Below, in pieces: positions 26,764 through 36,542 of a stretch of 64,000 nucleotides of DNA. Each line of letters opens with the position of its first letter. Position 1 is the stretch's first letter. The DNA lies in contig CADBYM010000004.1 of assembly GCA_902798915.1 (NCBI GenBank), forward strand, positions 62,001-126,000, written 5' to 3'. A program made the translations under genes and the position numbers. The notes below the pieces were generated by a model that worked only from the letters and a program-made list of their open reading frames with translations, searched no databases and was not told the DNA's origin. The stretch is from an uncultured Coriobacteriaceae bacterium (GTDB lineage Bacteria > Actinomycetota > Coriobacteriia > Coriobacteriales > Atopobiaceae).

Positions 26764-27972
26764 ATGCGATGCATTTTGATGAACCACGAGCATGAGACAC
26801 TTGCGTTTGAAGTCGATTCCGCAACGGGCAAAGTCCACAACGTTCGTCCACTTGACGGAGCGCCATGGGCACCCTTGGGGATTCTTGTGAGCTGGAGCAA
26901 ACCAGAGCCGTTGCTTGAGCACTTCATTCGCGGAAGAGCCATTCAGCCAAATCGCCCCGATTTGCCAGACATCCTCAAGGCAACCGGAATGCAAAGCAAC
27001 CTTGAACTGTCCCTCCTTTCCGGCGGATTCTCGCTCTCTGACCAATATTGGTATCGCACGCCAGGATCAAAACTCACGTGGGAGCAAGCCAATTTCTTTG
27101 ACAACGAATGGGATCCTTCCTTTGGCGAGGCGGTCCTACGAAGGGACTTCGATGCGCTCTCCCATGCGTCAATCGCCACACCGAACGCAACTTGTGGTGG
27201 GTTATGTCGCAAGGCATGGATACTCAAGAACGGCAAGCCTCACCTACTGAAGGCCGCATCAATCGAGGGCGGAGCAGACAGTGTGGCCGAGGCACTAGCC
27301 TCGCGCATGCTCGCTCACATACTGCCAAGCGACGAGTACGTACCCTACGAGGTGCTGATTCGCGACGGCGAGACGTACGCATCGTGTCAACCAATGGTGA
27401 ATAGGGACGAAGAGCTTGTCGCGGCCTGGCAGATTCTTTCCCAAACGGGTGGAACAAGAGATGGACAGGGATGCGGCTCGGAACTCTTGGGGGCCGAACT
27501 CTTTGAAGGTTACTGCACCGCACTTGAAGACTTCGGCGTGGCTGGCGCCAAACAGGAAGTTGCCAAAATGGCGCTCGCCGCAACCCTCACCTTCAACCGA
27601 GACATTCACTCACGTAACATGGGCGTCATACGAACGGTAGAGACGGGAGATACCCGCATGGCACCCTTGTTCGACTATGACAAGGTGTTTGGCACCTCCA
27701 AGATGGAATACATGGACTTTGTCTGTATCCATCCGGCCATTGCTCCCTTCATGTTGGCCGCTGGATTCAGCAACCTCAATCCCTTGTGGGATTATTCTTG
27801 GTACGACCCGCATGCACTTGATGGTTTTGAGAGCGAGGTTGCACGCACGCTCTCCAACTGCAGCGCCATACCGAAGGGATACGCACAACATGCGTCCCAA
27901 GCATTCGTCGCGCAACTTGACTACGTAAGGTATGTTGTGGCGCAAAGCCCAAGTGTTGCGTCCGCGAGTTAA
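26764..27972 (+). CDS. HipA-like kinase-fold protein
   Basis: 402 residues. The C-terminal part has a HipA/PI3K-like kinase fold: a nucleotide-lysine candidate in KPHLLKAAS, the catalytic loop NRDIHSRNMGVI (about 279-289) and the metal-binding FDYDKVFG (about 302-309). The N-terminal 130 residues lack the HipA Couple_hipA signature I would expect, and no HipB partner gene is present. The start at 26764 has GGAGAGAAGGA just upstream. It follows the RiPP precursor by 240 bases, in the same direction. Possible roles are phosphorylation of the peptide, of an immunity target or of an unrelated protein; none is shown by the sequence. Confidence 0.75.
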   Translation: MRCILMNHEHETLAFEVDSATGKVHNVRPLDGAPWAPLGILVSWSKPEPLLEHFIRGRAIQPNRPDLPDILKATGMQSNLELSLLSGGFSLSDQYWYRTPGSKLTWEQANFFDNEWDPSFGEAVLRRDFDALSHASIATPNATCGGLCRKAWILKNGKPHLLKAASIEGGADSVAEALASRMLAHILPSDEYVPYEVLIRDGETYASCQPMVNRDEELVAAWQILSQTGGTRDGQGCGSELLGAELFEGYCTALEDFGVAGAKQEVAKMALAATLTFNRDIHSRNMGVIRTVETGDTRMAPLFDYDKVFGTSKMEYMDFVCIHPAIAPFMLAAGFSNLNPLWDYSWYDPHALDGFESEVARTLSNCSAIPKGYAQHASQAFVAQLDYVRYVVAQSPSVASAS

Positions 27973-27986
27973 CTGCACTCACTCAT

Positions 27987-28044
27987 GGAACACCCTTCCG
28001 GGATACGTGTTCCAGGCGGAACACGTATCCCGGAAGGGTGTTCC
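27987..28044. repeat. 27-bp perfect inverted repeat with 4-base loop
   Basis: Arms 27987-28013 and 28018-28044 are exact reverse complements (left arm begins GGAACACCCTTCC), loop AGGC. It lies between the kinase stop and pta, both on the + strand, so it is a terminator of one and possibly part of the leader of the other. Confidence 0.8.
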
Positions 28045-28115
28045 GCATGTTGCCCGTTGTGGCATAATGACATACAGGCTTTACTTGTCTCATACGACGC
28101 AAGGAGAGGACTTCA

Positions 28116-29087
28116 ATGAGTGACTTTCTCAACAAAATGAAGGCAGCCGCCAAGGCGGACAAGAAGACCATCGTGCTACCCGAGGGCGAGGATTCCCGCA
28201 CCATCGAGGCGGCGGCAAAGATCGTTGCCGAAGGCATCGCCAACCTTGTAATCTTGGGCGACCCCACGACCATCGACGTCGACGGTGCCACCGTCATCGA
28301 CCCCAAGACCGCAGAGAAGCACGAGGAGTACGCTCAGGCCTTCTACGAGCTGCGCAAGAAGAAGGGCGTCACCATCGAGCAGGCGCGTGCTCAAATGGAC
28401 GACGCCACGTACTTCGGCACCATGATGGTCAAGCTCGGCGACGCCGACGGTCTCGTAAGCGGTGCCTGCCACTCCACGGCAAACACCCTGCGTCCCGCCT
28501 TGCAGATTCTGAAGACGGCTCCCGGAACGAAGCTCGTGAGTTCCTTCTTCATCATGTGCACCCCCACCGAGTACGGCGAGGACGGCACGCTCCTCTTTGC
28601 CGACTGCGGTCTCAACATCGCTCCCGACGCCGACCAGCTCTCCGAGATCGCCATCTCCTCGGCCGCGACGTGGAAGAGCCTCATGAGCGACGAGCCCGTC
28701 ATCGCCATGCTCTCCTACTCTACTATGGGCTCCGCCGGCGGCGATACCGCTGAGAAGGTCCAGGAGGCCACGCGGCTCGCCAAGGAGAAGGCGCCCGAGC
28801 TTGCCCTTGACGGCGATCTTCAGCTTGACGCGGCCCTCGAGGCCAGCGTTGGCCTTCTCAAGGCCCCGAACTCCAAGGTTCCCGGCAATGCCAACATCCT
28901 CGTCTTCCCGGACCTTGCGGCCGGCAACATCGGCTACAAGCTCGTGCAGCGCTTCGCCAAGGCCGAGGCATACGGCCCGGTCCTGCAAGGCATCGCAAAG
29001 CCCGTCAACGACCTGAGCCGCGGCTGCTCCGCCGACGACATCGTGGGCGTCGTCGCCATCACCTGCGTCCAAGCGCAGATGGCCTAA
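28116..29087 (+). CDS. pta: phosphate acetyltransferase
   Basis: Interconverts acetyl-CoA and acetyl phosphate for fermentative ATP formation together with acetate kinase. The 323 residues match the short Pta form without an N-terminal DRTGG domain. Typical segments are LSYSTMGSAGGDTAEKVQEA, VPGNANILVFPDLAAGNIGY and PVNDLSRGCSADDIV. AAGGAGAGGA precedes the ATG. No ackA is adjacent; the next gene, guaB, is on the opposite strand. Confidence 0.95.
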   Translation: MSDFLNKMKAAAKADKKTIVLPEGEDSRTIEAAAKIVAEGIANLVILGDPTTIDVDGATVIDPKTAEKHEEYAQAFYELRKKKGVTIEQARAQMDDATYFGTMMVKLGDADGLVSGACHSTANTLRPALQILKTAPGTKLVSSFFIMCTPTEYGEDGTLLFADCGLNIAPDADQLSEIAISSAATWKSLMSDEPVIAMLSYSTMGSAGGDTAEKVQEATRLAKEKAPELALDGDLQLDAALEASVGLLKAPNSKVPGNANILVFPDLAAGNIGYKLVQRFAKAEAYGPVLQGIAKPVNDLSRGCSADDIVGVVAITCVQAQMA

Positions 29088-29112
29088 CGACCGCTTCAAG
29101 CATTACGTAAGG

Positions 29113-29165
29113 GGGACAGCCCCCTTCGTGGCAACGCGACGGTTGCTTGCGAAGGGGACTGTCCC
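29113..29165. terminator. bidirectional hairpin between pta and guaB
   Basis: GGGACAGCCCCCTTCG pairs with CGAAGGGGACTGTCCC with one mismatch, and the loop contains an inner GGCAAC/GTTGCT stem. It separates convergent genes and shares its GGGGAC/GTCCC core with 8765-8807. Confidence 0.65.
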
Positions 29166-29192
29166 GTTCTTGGCGTTATATGCAGTGGTTCC

Positions 29193-30701
29193 CTACCTGA
29201 AGTTGGCCTCGGTGCTGTCCTTCAGGATGACGTCGTGCGCGCCGCCCTCGACGAGCGAAGTGGCCGAGACCAGCGTGATCTTTGCCTTGTCGCGCAGCTC
29301 CGCAAGGTCGAGCGCACCACAGTTGCACATGGTGTGACGTACCTTGGTAAGGGACGCTTCCACACCGTCCTTGAGCGAACCGGCATACGGCACGTAAGAG
29401 TCCACGCCCTCGACGAAGGTGAGGCCCTTCTTGCCACCGAGGTCGTAGCGCTGCCAGTTGCGAGCGCGCGCGGAACCCTCACCCCAGTATTCCTTGACAT
29501 AATTGCCATTCACGTTGAGACGCCGCGTCGGGCTCTCGTCGAAGCGCGCAAAGTAGCGTCCCAGCATGAGGAAGTCCGCGCCCATGGCCAGCGCGAGCGT
29601 CATATGGTAGTCGTACACGATGCCACCGTCGGAGCATACCGGCACGTAAATGCCCGTCTCCTCGAAGTAACGGTCGCGCTCTGCGCACACATCGATAACG
29701 GCGGAAGCCTGGCCGCGACCGATGCCTTTCTGCTCGCGCGTGATGCAGATGGAGCCACCACCGATGCCTACCTTGACGAAGTCGGCGCCACACTCAGCCA
29801 GATACCGGAAGCCCTCAGCATCCACCACGTTGCCTGCGCCGACCTTTACCGACTCGCCGTAGTGCTCGCGAATCCAGTCAATCGTGATCTTCTGCCACTC
29901 GGAATAGCCCTCAGACGAATCGATGCACAGTACGTCAGCGCCCGCCTCGACGAGCAACGGCACACGCTCTGCGAAGTCGCGCGTGTTGATGCCCGCGCCA
30001 ACAAGGTAACGCTTGTGGCGGTCGAGCAACTCAAGGGGATTCTCCTTGTGGGAGTCATAGTCCTTACGGAAGACGATGGAGACCAAATGTCCCTCGGCGT
30101 CCACGATGGGCAGAGCATTGAGCTTGTGTTCCCAGATGATGTCGTTGCAATCGCTGAGCGTGCTCTCCTCCGAAGCCACGATGAGTTTCTCGCGCGGGGT
30201 CATGAAGTCACGCACCAGCTTGTCATCCGGATCACGACTTGGACGCCAGTCACGGCTGGTGACGATGCCGAGAAGCACACCATTGCATGTGCCATCGTCC
30301 GTGACGGGCATGGTGTTGTAGCCGGTCTCATCCTTCAGAGCCTTCACGTCCGCCAAGGTCATCTCGGGCGTGAGGTTCGCGGCAGAGATGACAAACCCCG
30401 CCTTTGACGCCTTGACCTCACGCACCATCGCCGCTTCGTCTTCAGCAGTCTGCGAACCATAGATGAACGAGATGCCACCCTGCTGTGCGAGGGCAACGGC
30501 AAGGCGCGGGCCGGAAACCGACTGCATGATGGCCGAGGTCATAGGCACATTGAGCGTAATTGCGGACTCTTCTCCACGACGGTAGCGCACAAGTGGAGTC
30601 TGGAGCGACACGTTCTGCGGAATGTTCTGGGCCGAGGAATAGCCAGGGACGAGCAGGTACTCACTAAATGTGTGGGACTCTTCCGTAAAGAACGTTGCCA
30701 T
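29193..30701 (-). CDS. guaB: IMP dehydrogenase
   Basis: Oxidises IMP to XMP, the committed step of guanine nucleotide synthesis. It has 502 residues: a TIM barrel interrupted by a CBS pair (about 105-220, including [20 protein letters not shown] and [14 protein letters not shown]). The active-site loop is [20 protein letters not shown], with the catalytic Cys in SICITR. This loop differs from the more usual GSICTTR-VAGVG type, pointing to an IMPDH subfamily. The ATG at 30701 has AAAGGAG 8 bases upstream. Confidence 0.93.
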   Translation of the reverse strand: MATFFTEESHTFSEYLLVPGYSSAQNIPQNVSLQTPLVRYRRGEESAITLNVPMTSAIMQSVSGPRLAVALAQQGGISFIYGSQTAEDEAAMVREVKASKAGFVISAANLTPEMTLADVKALKDETGYNTMPVTDDGTCNGVLLGIVTSRDWRPSRDPDDKLVRDFMTPREKLIVASEESTLSDCNDIIWEHKLNALPIVDAEGHLVSIVFRKDYDSHKENPLELLDRHKRYLVGAGINTRDFAERVPLLVEAGADVLCIDSSEGYSEWQKITIDWIREHYGESVKVGAGNVVDAEGFRYLAECGADFVKVGIGGGSICITREQKGIGRGQASAVIDVCAERDRYFEETGIYVPVCSDGGIVYDYHMTLALAMGADFLMLGRYFARFDESPTRRLNVNGNYVKEYWGEGSARARNWQRYDLGGKKGLTFVEGVDSYVPYAGSLKDGVEASLTKVRHTMCNCGALDLAELRDKAKITLVSATSLVEGGAHDVILKDSTEANFR

Positions 30702-30790
30702 AGGAATATGCTCCTTTCGCCGAAAAACCTTGGACATATTTTAACAGGTTTTTGCCGAAACCTCCCGAGGACACCGCTCTCAGACAATTC

Positions 30791-32077
30791 CTACTGCGCC
30801 ACCACGTCATCAAAGGTAACGGCGATGTCGTGCTTTGTCGGCACCCACTCGACCTTTCGGAAGAGCGCGGCAACCGTGATGGGCACATACGTGAGCATGA
30901 AGAGCGGGAATGTGAAGAGGTTCGTGAACACACGCCAGCGCTTTCGCGCGTGAATATGCTTGCGCTCGCTGATGGTAGTGATGATGCCCATGACAAAGAA
31001 CGTGAAGTACATCGACCCAAAGGTCATGATGAGAGACCCGAGGCACATGAGCATCTCCGACCGTGTGGCAAAGAACCCGTGGCTCAACCACCCGACCACC
31101 AAATACCCCCCGTTCACGAGCACGGATACGAGCGTAAGCAACATTGCGGGCGCGATGGTCATGAGCATGTCGTACGAGGCAAACCGATGATCAACAAGAA
31201 TGCCCTTGAGTAGGTTCTTGTTGTACGAGAAGAAGACTTGGTAGAATCCCTTCGTCCAGCGCATTCGCTGAATCCATGACGCCTTGAAGGTTACGGGCTG
31301 CTCGTCAAAGAACTCGGCCGGCGCGAATCCGATCTGAATGCCGTGCGCACAGCAGAACGTGGAGAACTGAATGTCCTCGGTGAGCGTATGGAAGCGCCAT
31401 CCATGCATACCGCGCACGATTGACGCCGCGACCATCCATCCCGAGCCAGAGATGGCACAACTGGTGCCCAACATCATGCGTGGGTTGTTAAGGAAGCGTG
31501 CCTCCCTGAGGAACCATGTGGCGTATGCCGAGCTCACCCAACTCGAATCGAAGTTCTTCGAGTTGCGATAGCTCGTGCACACCAAATAACCAGCATCGAA
31601 CGCTTGGTTCATGACCTCAACGTAGTTCGGAGCGATGATGTTGTCTGCATCCATCACAAAGAATGCCTCGAAGCGGTCGCCGTACTCATCCATAAGCCTT
31701 GCGAAGGCGTAGTCGAGCGCCCAACTCTTCCCCTTGCGTACGAGGTCATCGCGCTCCCACGCAACGGCGCCGGCCTCTCGGGCAAGCTGCGCGGTTGAGT
31801 CCGTGCAGTTGTCGGCAATCACGAAGCACCCGATGTCACCGTCATACTCCTGCGCCTTGATGGAACGTACAAGGTTGCCAATGACCGACTCCTCGTTGTG
31901 CGCGGCGATGACGAACGCGTAGTTGTGGTTCTTCTTCGCTGGCGCAAGATTCACCATCCCACGGCGAAGCACCACGAGCATATACACGAGTTGATACAAA
32001 TACGCGACAGTGAAGAACGTGCCAATAACGAAGTTGAGGATGACAATGGGGGTAAGCCCCATGCTGTTGAGTTCCAC
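30791..32077 (-). CDS. membrane glycosyltransferase family 2
   Basis: 428 residues. An N-terminal membrane helix (about 8-35) is followed by a GT-A catalytic domain with VIAAHNEESVIGNLVRSIKA, the metal-binding DAD in VMDADN, TEDIQF (catalytic-base region) and QRMRW (QxxRW). Three to four C-terminal membrane helices follow. DxD, TED and QxxRW motifs mark a processive-type GT2 (cellulose/hyaluronan synthase-like) that extrudes or lipid-links a polysaccharide; the sugar is unknown. The start is GTG at 32077, with AAGGAGGA 7 bases upstream. It appears to be transcribed alone. Confidence 0.88.
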   Translation of the reverse strand: MELNSMGLTPIVILNFVIGTFFTVAYLYQLVYMLVVLRRGMVNLAPAKKNHNYAFVIAAHNEESVIGNLVRSIKAQEYDGDIGCFVIADNCTDSTAQLAREAGAVAWERDDLVRKGKSWALDYAFARLMDEYGDRFEAFFVMDADNIIAPNYVEVMNQAFDAGYLVCTSYRNSKNFDSSWVSSAYATWFLREARFLNNPRMMLGTSCAISGSGWMVAASIVRGMHGWRFHTLTEDIQFSTFCCAHGIQIGFAPAEFFDEQPVTFKASWIQRMRWTKGFYQVFFSYNKNLLKGILVDHRFASYDMLMTIAPAMLLTLVSVLVNGGYLVVGWLSHGFFATRSEMLMCLGSLIMTFGSMYFTFFVMGIITTISERKHIHARKRWRVFTNLFTFPLFMLTYVPITVAALFRKVEWVPTKHDIAVTFDDVVAQ

Positions 32078-32143
32078 CGAGTCCTCCTTCTATCAGCTCG
32101 CAACGACGGTCTTCGGCTGCTCTTGTACTATACCGCTACTTGG

Positions 32144-33163
32144 CTAGTCCTCGCCCAGCACTTCCAGCCCAGCGGCAGTCCTTCCCATCGAGCTGTCGGC
32201 AATCGATGCGAGAATGTCCCGCAGATCTCTTGGCAACCCGTCTTCAAGCTCGATGTGCTCCCCCGTGACCGGATGGTCGAAGGCGATGCGCCACGAGTGC
32301 AAAAACTGCCGCTCGAGTCCGAGGTTGCGCGGCTCCTCGCGACCACGCCTCGTACGCAGTCCATACACTTGGTCCCCCACCACCGGATGAGCGATATGAC
32401 GCATGTGGACGCGAATCTGATGCGTCCTCCCCGTAAAGAGGTGGCATTCCAGCAGAGAGAAGCCATCGTCGCGCGGGCCGGCTTCGAACCTCTCCAAGGT
32501 GCGGAAGGTCGTTATCGCCTCCCGCACCCCGGGCTCGTCACTCACCATCATGCGCGTGCGGTCACGACTCGAGCGTGCGATACCCGTCGTGATCGTCCCC
32601 TCATCGGGCGCAACGAAACCCTGCACCAGCGTCAGATAGCGCCGATCAAGGATTCGCAGACGGATGAGGTCCTGCAGCGCATGTTGCGTCTCGTCATCCT
32701 TTGCCGTAAGCATGAGTCCAGACGTGTCGCGGTCGAGGCGATGCACAATGCCGGGACGCTCCTCTCCCTGAAGCATGCCAAGCCGGTCATAGCCACAGTG
32801 CGCCACCAAGGCATTCGCAAGCGTGTCGTCCTCGTGGCCCGGACTCGGGTGACAGACGAGTCCCGCCTGCTTGGAGAGTACCATGAGATACTCGTCCTCA
32901 AAGCGGATGTCGAGCATGATGGAGAAGTTGGGCGAGAGCGGGCCCTTGGCACGCTCGTCGCTCAAGTTCGCCACGACACGATCGCCCAGCAGAACGCGTT
33001 CCGACTTGCTCGTTGCAAGCGTCCCGTTAATCGTGACCTCGCCTGCCGCAACGAGCTTGGCGCATGCAGACCTGCTTGGTGCACCTGGCAGCTTCGTTAG
33101 GTAGGTATCGAGTCGCTTGCCGTCGGAATCGGGACCGACGAGCCCCTCCACTGCCCTAGGCAT
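32144..33163 (-). CDS. rluD: RluD-family 23S rRNA pseudouridine synthase
   Basis: 339 residues: an N-terminal S4 RNA-binding domain (about 14-75: RLDTYLTKLPGAPSRSACAK) and a catalytic domain with GIVHRLDRDTSGLML (the active Asp in HRLDRDTSG) and GRTHQIRVHM. The start at 33163 is within the end of lspA, with an 8-base overlap suggesting coupling. ileS-lspA-rluD order is common in actinobacteria and firmicutes. Assignment to RluD rather than RluA/C is by overall architecture. Confidence 0.9.
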   Translation of the reverse strand: MPRAVEGLVGPDSDGKRLDTYLTKLPGAPSRSACAKLVAAGEVTINGTLATSKSERVLLGDRVVANLSDERAKGPLSPNFSIMLDIRFEDEYLMVLSKQAGLVCHPSPGHEDDTLANALVAHCGYDRLGMLQGEERPGIVHRLDRDTSGLMLTAKDDETQHALQDLIRLRILDRRYLTLVQGFVAPDEGTITTGIARSSRDRTRMMVSDEPGVREAITTFRTLERFEAGPRDDGFSLLECHLFTGRTHQIRVHMRHIAHPVVGDQVYGLRTRRGREEPRNLGLERQFLHSWRIAFDHPVTGEHIELEDGLPRDLRDILASIADSSMGRTAAGLEVLGED

Positions 33164-33686
33164 GGCTTGCGTCGCTGTCGCGGCTGTCGGCCTTCCGTTC
33201 CTGACGCGCATCCCATATCCAGTAACCTATGATTGCACACGCAACGCCAACAGTTACACACATATCCGCCACATTGAAGACGGGGAAGTTCATGAACGCA
33301 GTCGAGAGGAAGTCGGTTACCGAACCATTCATGAGACGATCGATCATGTTTCCCAGACCACCGCCCGCAATGAGGGCAACCGAGACCACTATTCCCAGCG
33401 GAAGGTCCTCTTCGCGCCACACGAAGGAGCATGAGCCTACGAGGAACACGAGGGCGATGAGCACGAAGAGAACACCTCCGCCTTCACCAATCGAAAACGC
33501 CGCGCCAGTGTTCTCTACATGCACGAGATTGATAATCCCGGGAATGAGGACCGTGCTGCCGTCCGCGATGACCTCAATCGCCGCAGCCTTGGTCGCCTGG
33601 TCAACCAGCACGACCAAGATTACGGTTACCCAAAACAAGAAGAGATGAAGTCCCTTGCCTCCGACGGCAGAGAGTCTGTTTTCCAT
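33156..33686 (-). CDS. lspA: lipoprotein signal peptidase (signal peptidase II)
   Basis: Cleaves signal peptides of diacylglyceryl-modified prolipoproteins. It has 176 residues and four membrane helices, with the DQATK motif, HVENTGAAFSI, and the catalytic aspartates in GNMIDRL and FNVADMCVTVG. Two adjacent ATGs (33689, 33686) follow AGGAGG. The second gives better spacing and is used. The C-terminus overlaps rluD. Confidence 0.95.
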   Translation of the reverse strand: MENRLSAVGGKGLHLFLFWVTVILVVLVDQATKAAAIEVIADGSTVLIPGIINLVHVENTGAAFSIGEGGGVLFVLIALVFLVGSCSFVWREEDLPLGIVVSVALIAGGGLGNMIDRLMNGSVTDFLSTAFMNFPVFNVADMCVTVGVACAIIGYWIWDARQERKADSRDSDASHA

Positions 33687-33700
33687 CATACCTCCTCGCC

Positions 33701-33723
33701 GTCCCTCGCCAGAGGCGAGGGAC
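33701..33723. terminator. short hairpin between ileS and lspA
   Basis: GTCCCTCGCC-AGA-GGCGAGGGAC, a perfect 10-bp stem just after the ileS stop and before the lspA ribosome-binding site. Without a T tract it may attenuate or process the ileS-lspA transcript rather than end it. Confidence 0.5.
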
Positions 33724-33728
33724 CGGTG

Positions 33729-36542
33729 TTAGCGCTCAATGACAGCAACCGCCTCGTGGCAGCGCACGCACAGGTGGTCGGGGCCAAGGTCGCGCCAGTT
33801 CCAGCAGCGCTCGCACTTCTCGCCTTCCGCCGGCACGGCCGTGCATGTAAGCTCATCGCCACCGACGAGAGACACGTGCGCACAGACGAAGGGCTCGGCC
33901 AAGTCGCATCCCAGCTTGCCCGTGAGGAGCACCAGCATCTCGGTGGGAACCGTCAGCTCCGCGCATGCCGCCTGGGTCGTCTTCTCGGTGATGGCACCCG
34001 ACCCGATGGCTTCCTCGTATGACTTGGTGAATGCCGCGCGTGCATCCACAACCGCCTGATAGACGGGCAGGTAAGCCTGACGCTCCTCAGCCGACATCGG
34101 GGCCTCCCACCACGAGAGAAGCGCGGCGAAGCGCTCGCCGTCGCGCATGCTCGAGGGAAGGAACGCGAGGACCTCGTCCGTCGTGTAGGCAAGGATGGGC
34201 TGCAGGTCGCGCAGCAGCATCGAGAGGATGTGCGCCCACACCGTCTGTGCGCTACGGCGAGCAAAGCTCTGTGGCGCCTCACAGTACACGCGATCCTTCG
34301 TCGCGTTGAGATAACCGTTGGAGAGCTCCGTGATCACGAAGTCATAGAGGGTACGGTAGACCTGATTGAAGCGGTAACCCGCGTACGCCTCGCTTACCTC
34401 GTCATGCACCTCGCACAGGCGCGCAAGCATGAGCTTGTCGTAGGGAAGCAGGTCCTCCACAGGCACGCCGTCAGTCGCGGGATCGAACTGGTCCTCGATC
34501 TCGCCGAGGAGGAAGCGGAAGGTGTTGCGGAAGCGACGGTACGCCTCACCCACGTGGTTGAGGATTTGGTCGTCGCAGGGCACGTCAACAGACGTGTCGA
34601 CCGAGGCGACCCACAGGCGCAAGACGTCGGCACCACGCGTGGCGCACACCTCGTTGGGGTCGATGACGTTGCCAAGCGACTTGCTCATCTTGCGACCCTG
34701 TCCGTCAAGCGTGAAGCCTTGGGACACGACGGCCTTGTACGGCGCGACGCCATAGGCCCCGATGCTCGTCATGAGCGAGCTCATGAACCAGCCGCGATGC
34801 TGGTCGGAGCCCTCGAGGTACATGTCTGCGGGAAACTCCAAGTTATCGCGGTGGCGGCAGACGGCCGTATGGGAGACGCCAGAGTCCCACCAGACGTCCA
34901 AGATGTCGCGGTCAGCCTTGAGGTTGTGGCTGCCGCACTTGGGGCAGACGCACGCATCGCCCAGATAGCTCGCGGGATCATCGGTGAACCAGTGGTCGGA
35001 GCCCTGCTCGCGGAACAGCTTGATGACGGCATCGAGCGTTTGGTCGTTCATCACCGACTCTCCACAGTCCTGACAGGTGAACGCCGGAATGGGCACGCCC
35101 CAGTTGCGCTGTCGGCTGATGCACCAATCCGGTCTTCCCTCCACCATCGAACCGATGCGCTTGACCGCATGCGAAGGATAGAAGTCCACCTGATCGAGCG
35201 CCTCGCGGGCGGTCTGACGCAAGCCGGTCTTGTCCATCGAAACGAACCATTGGCTCGTAGCACGGAAGATGACGGGGTTCTTGCAGCGCCAGCAATGCGG
35301 ATAGCTGTGGTTCATATCCTCGTGAAGAATGAGCATGCCACGCTCGTCAAGCCACTTGATGATCTTTGGGTTGGCCTCGTTGACCTCCATGCCGCTGAAG
35401 GGGCCACCGGTGCCCATCCCCTCACCCGAGAAGAACACGCCATCGTCGTCGACCGGCATCACCACGGGCACGTCAAACTTCATGCCCGCAAGATAGTCAT
35501 CCACGCCATGCCCGGGAGCCGAGTGCACGATACCCGTGCCATCCTCGAGCGTCACGTAGTCGGCATAGATGAACTTGCCCGTCTCGCCCCGATCGCCGAA
35601 GATGGGCTGCAGGTAGCGATTCTCGGCCAGCTCGGTGCCCGTCGCATGCCACGCCTCACCGTCGGAGTCTCTTACGAGGGCCGCGTCCTCCCAGGCGAAC
35701 TTTGCGGCGCACTTCTGCCACAGCGCCTCGGCAAAGATGGCCGCGCGACCGTCGTGCTCGACCGCAACGTAGCTTGCCTCGGGGTGCAGGATGACGGCGT
35801 CATCCGCAGGAAGCGTCCACGGAGTCGTCGTCCAGATGGCCACGTCGAGCTTGCCTTCCCAAGCCTCAAGACCCTGAGGCACCGTCGTCATCTTGAACCG
35901 CACGAAGATGGCGGGGCTCACCTCGTCGCCGTACTCGATTTCGGCCTCGGCAAGTGCCGTGTGACAGTGGCTGCACCAATGCACCGGCTTGCGGCCACGA
36001 TAGATGGCACCAGAGTCCCAAATTGCCTTGAAGATCTCCACATCGGTGGCGTCGTAGTCATTCGTATACGTGAGGTAGGGATTGTCCCACTCCCCCAGCA
36101 CACCCAGGCGCTTGAATCCCTGACGCTGGGTATCGACCTGCTCGACGGCCATCTCGCGGCAGAGCCGACGAATGGTCGCGGTGGGAAGCTCGCGGAACTT
36201 GTCCTGGCCCACCATGTCCTCAACCTTGTGCTCGATGGGAAGGCCATGACAATCCCAACCAGGAACGTAGGGTACCTCACGACCTTGCATGATCCAGTAC
36301 CGATTGATGATGTCCTTGCTGATCTTGTTCTGCGCATGGCCGAGGTGAATCGGACCGTTGGCATAGGGAGGACCGTCGTGCAGCACGAACTTCTCGTGCC
36401 CCTCGTTCTTCTTGAGCGCGAGCTCGTAGACGCCCGCTTCCTCCCAAGCAGCAAGACGCTTGGGTTCGTTCTGTGCCAGATTCGCGCGCATCGCAAATTT
36501 CGTGCGCGGCAGATTGGTGGTCTTCTTGTACCGATTTGCCAT
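33729..36542 (-). CDS. ileS: isoleucyl-tRNA synthetase
   Basis: 937-residue class I synthetase with HIGH-type GPIHLGHAQNKISKD near residue 65, the editing domain (TTTPWTLPADDAVI), KMSKS in GRKMSKSLGN, and a C-terminal zinc finger in CTAVPAEGEKCERCWNW and CVRCHE. The presence of the C-terminal zinc module marks the bacterial type. The ATG at 36542 follows AGGAAGGATC. I looked for a T-box leader in the 300 bases upstream and found no conserved TGGNACCGCG-type element. Confidence 0.96.
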   Translation of the reverse strand: MANRYKKTTNLPRTKFAMRANLAQNEPKRLAAWEEAGVYELALKKNEGHEKFVLHDGPPYANGPIHLGHAQNKISKDIINRYWIMQGREVPYVPGWDCHGLPIEHKVEDMVGQDKFRELPTATIRRLCREMAVEQVDTQRQGFKRLGVLGEWDNPYLTYTNDYDATDVEIFKAIWDSGAIYRGRKPVHWCSHCHTALAEAEIEYGDEVSPAIFVRFKMTTVPQGLEAWEGKLDVAIWTTTPWTLPADDAVILHPEASYVAVEHDGRAAIFAEALWQKCAAKFAWEDAALVRDSDGEAWHATGTELAENRYLQPIFGDRGETGKFIYADYVTLEDGTGIVHSAPGHGVDDYLAGMKFDVPVVMPVDDDGVFFSGEGMGTGGPFSGMEVNEANPKIIKWLDERGMLILHEDMNHSYPHCWRCKNPVIFRATSQWFVSMDKTGLRQTAREALDQVDFYPSHAVKRIGSMVEGRPDWCISRQRNWGVPIPAFTCQDCGESVMNDQTLDAVIKLFREQGSDHWFTDDPASYLGDACVCPKCGSHNLKADRDILDVWWDSGVSHTAVCRHRDNLEFPADMYLEGSDQHRGWFMSSLMTSIGAYGVAPYKAVVSQGFTLDGQGRKMSKSLGNVIDPNEVCATRGADVLRLWVASVDTSVDVPCDDQILNHVGEAYRRFRNTFRFLLGEIEDQFDPATDGVPVEDLLPYDKLMLARLCEVHDEVSEAYAGYRFNQVYRTLYDFVITELSNGYLNATKDRVYCEAPQSFARRSAQTVWAHILSMLLRDLQPILAYTTDEVLAFLPSSMRDGERFAALLSWWEAPMSAEERQAYLPVYQAVVDARAAFTKSYEEAIGSGAITEKTTQAACAELTVPTEMLVLLTGKLGCDLAEPFVCAHVSLVGGDELTCTAVPAEGEKCERCWNWRDLGPDHLCVRCHEAVAVIER

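Noticed and set aside
26764..27972. Type II HipBA toxin-antitoxin module
   Set aside because: No HipB-like HTH gene precedes the kinase. The upstream small gene is a double-glycine leader peptide instead.
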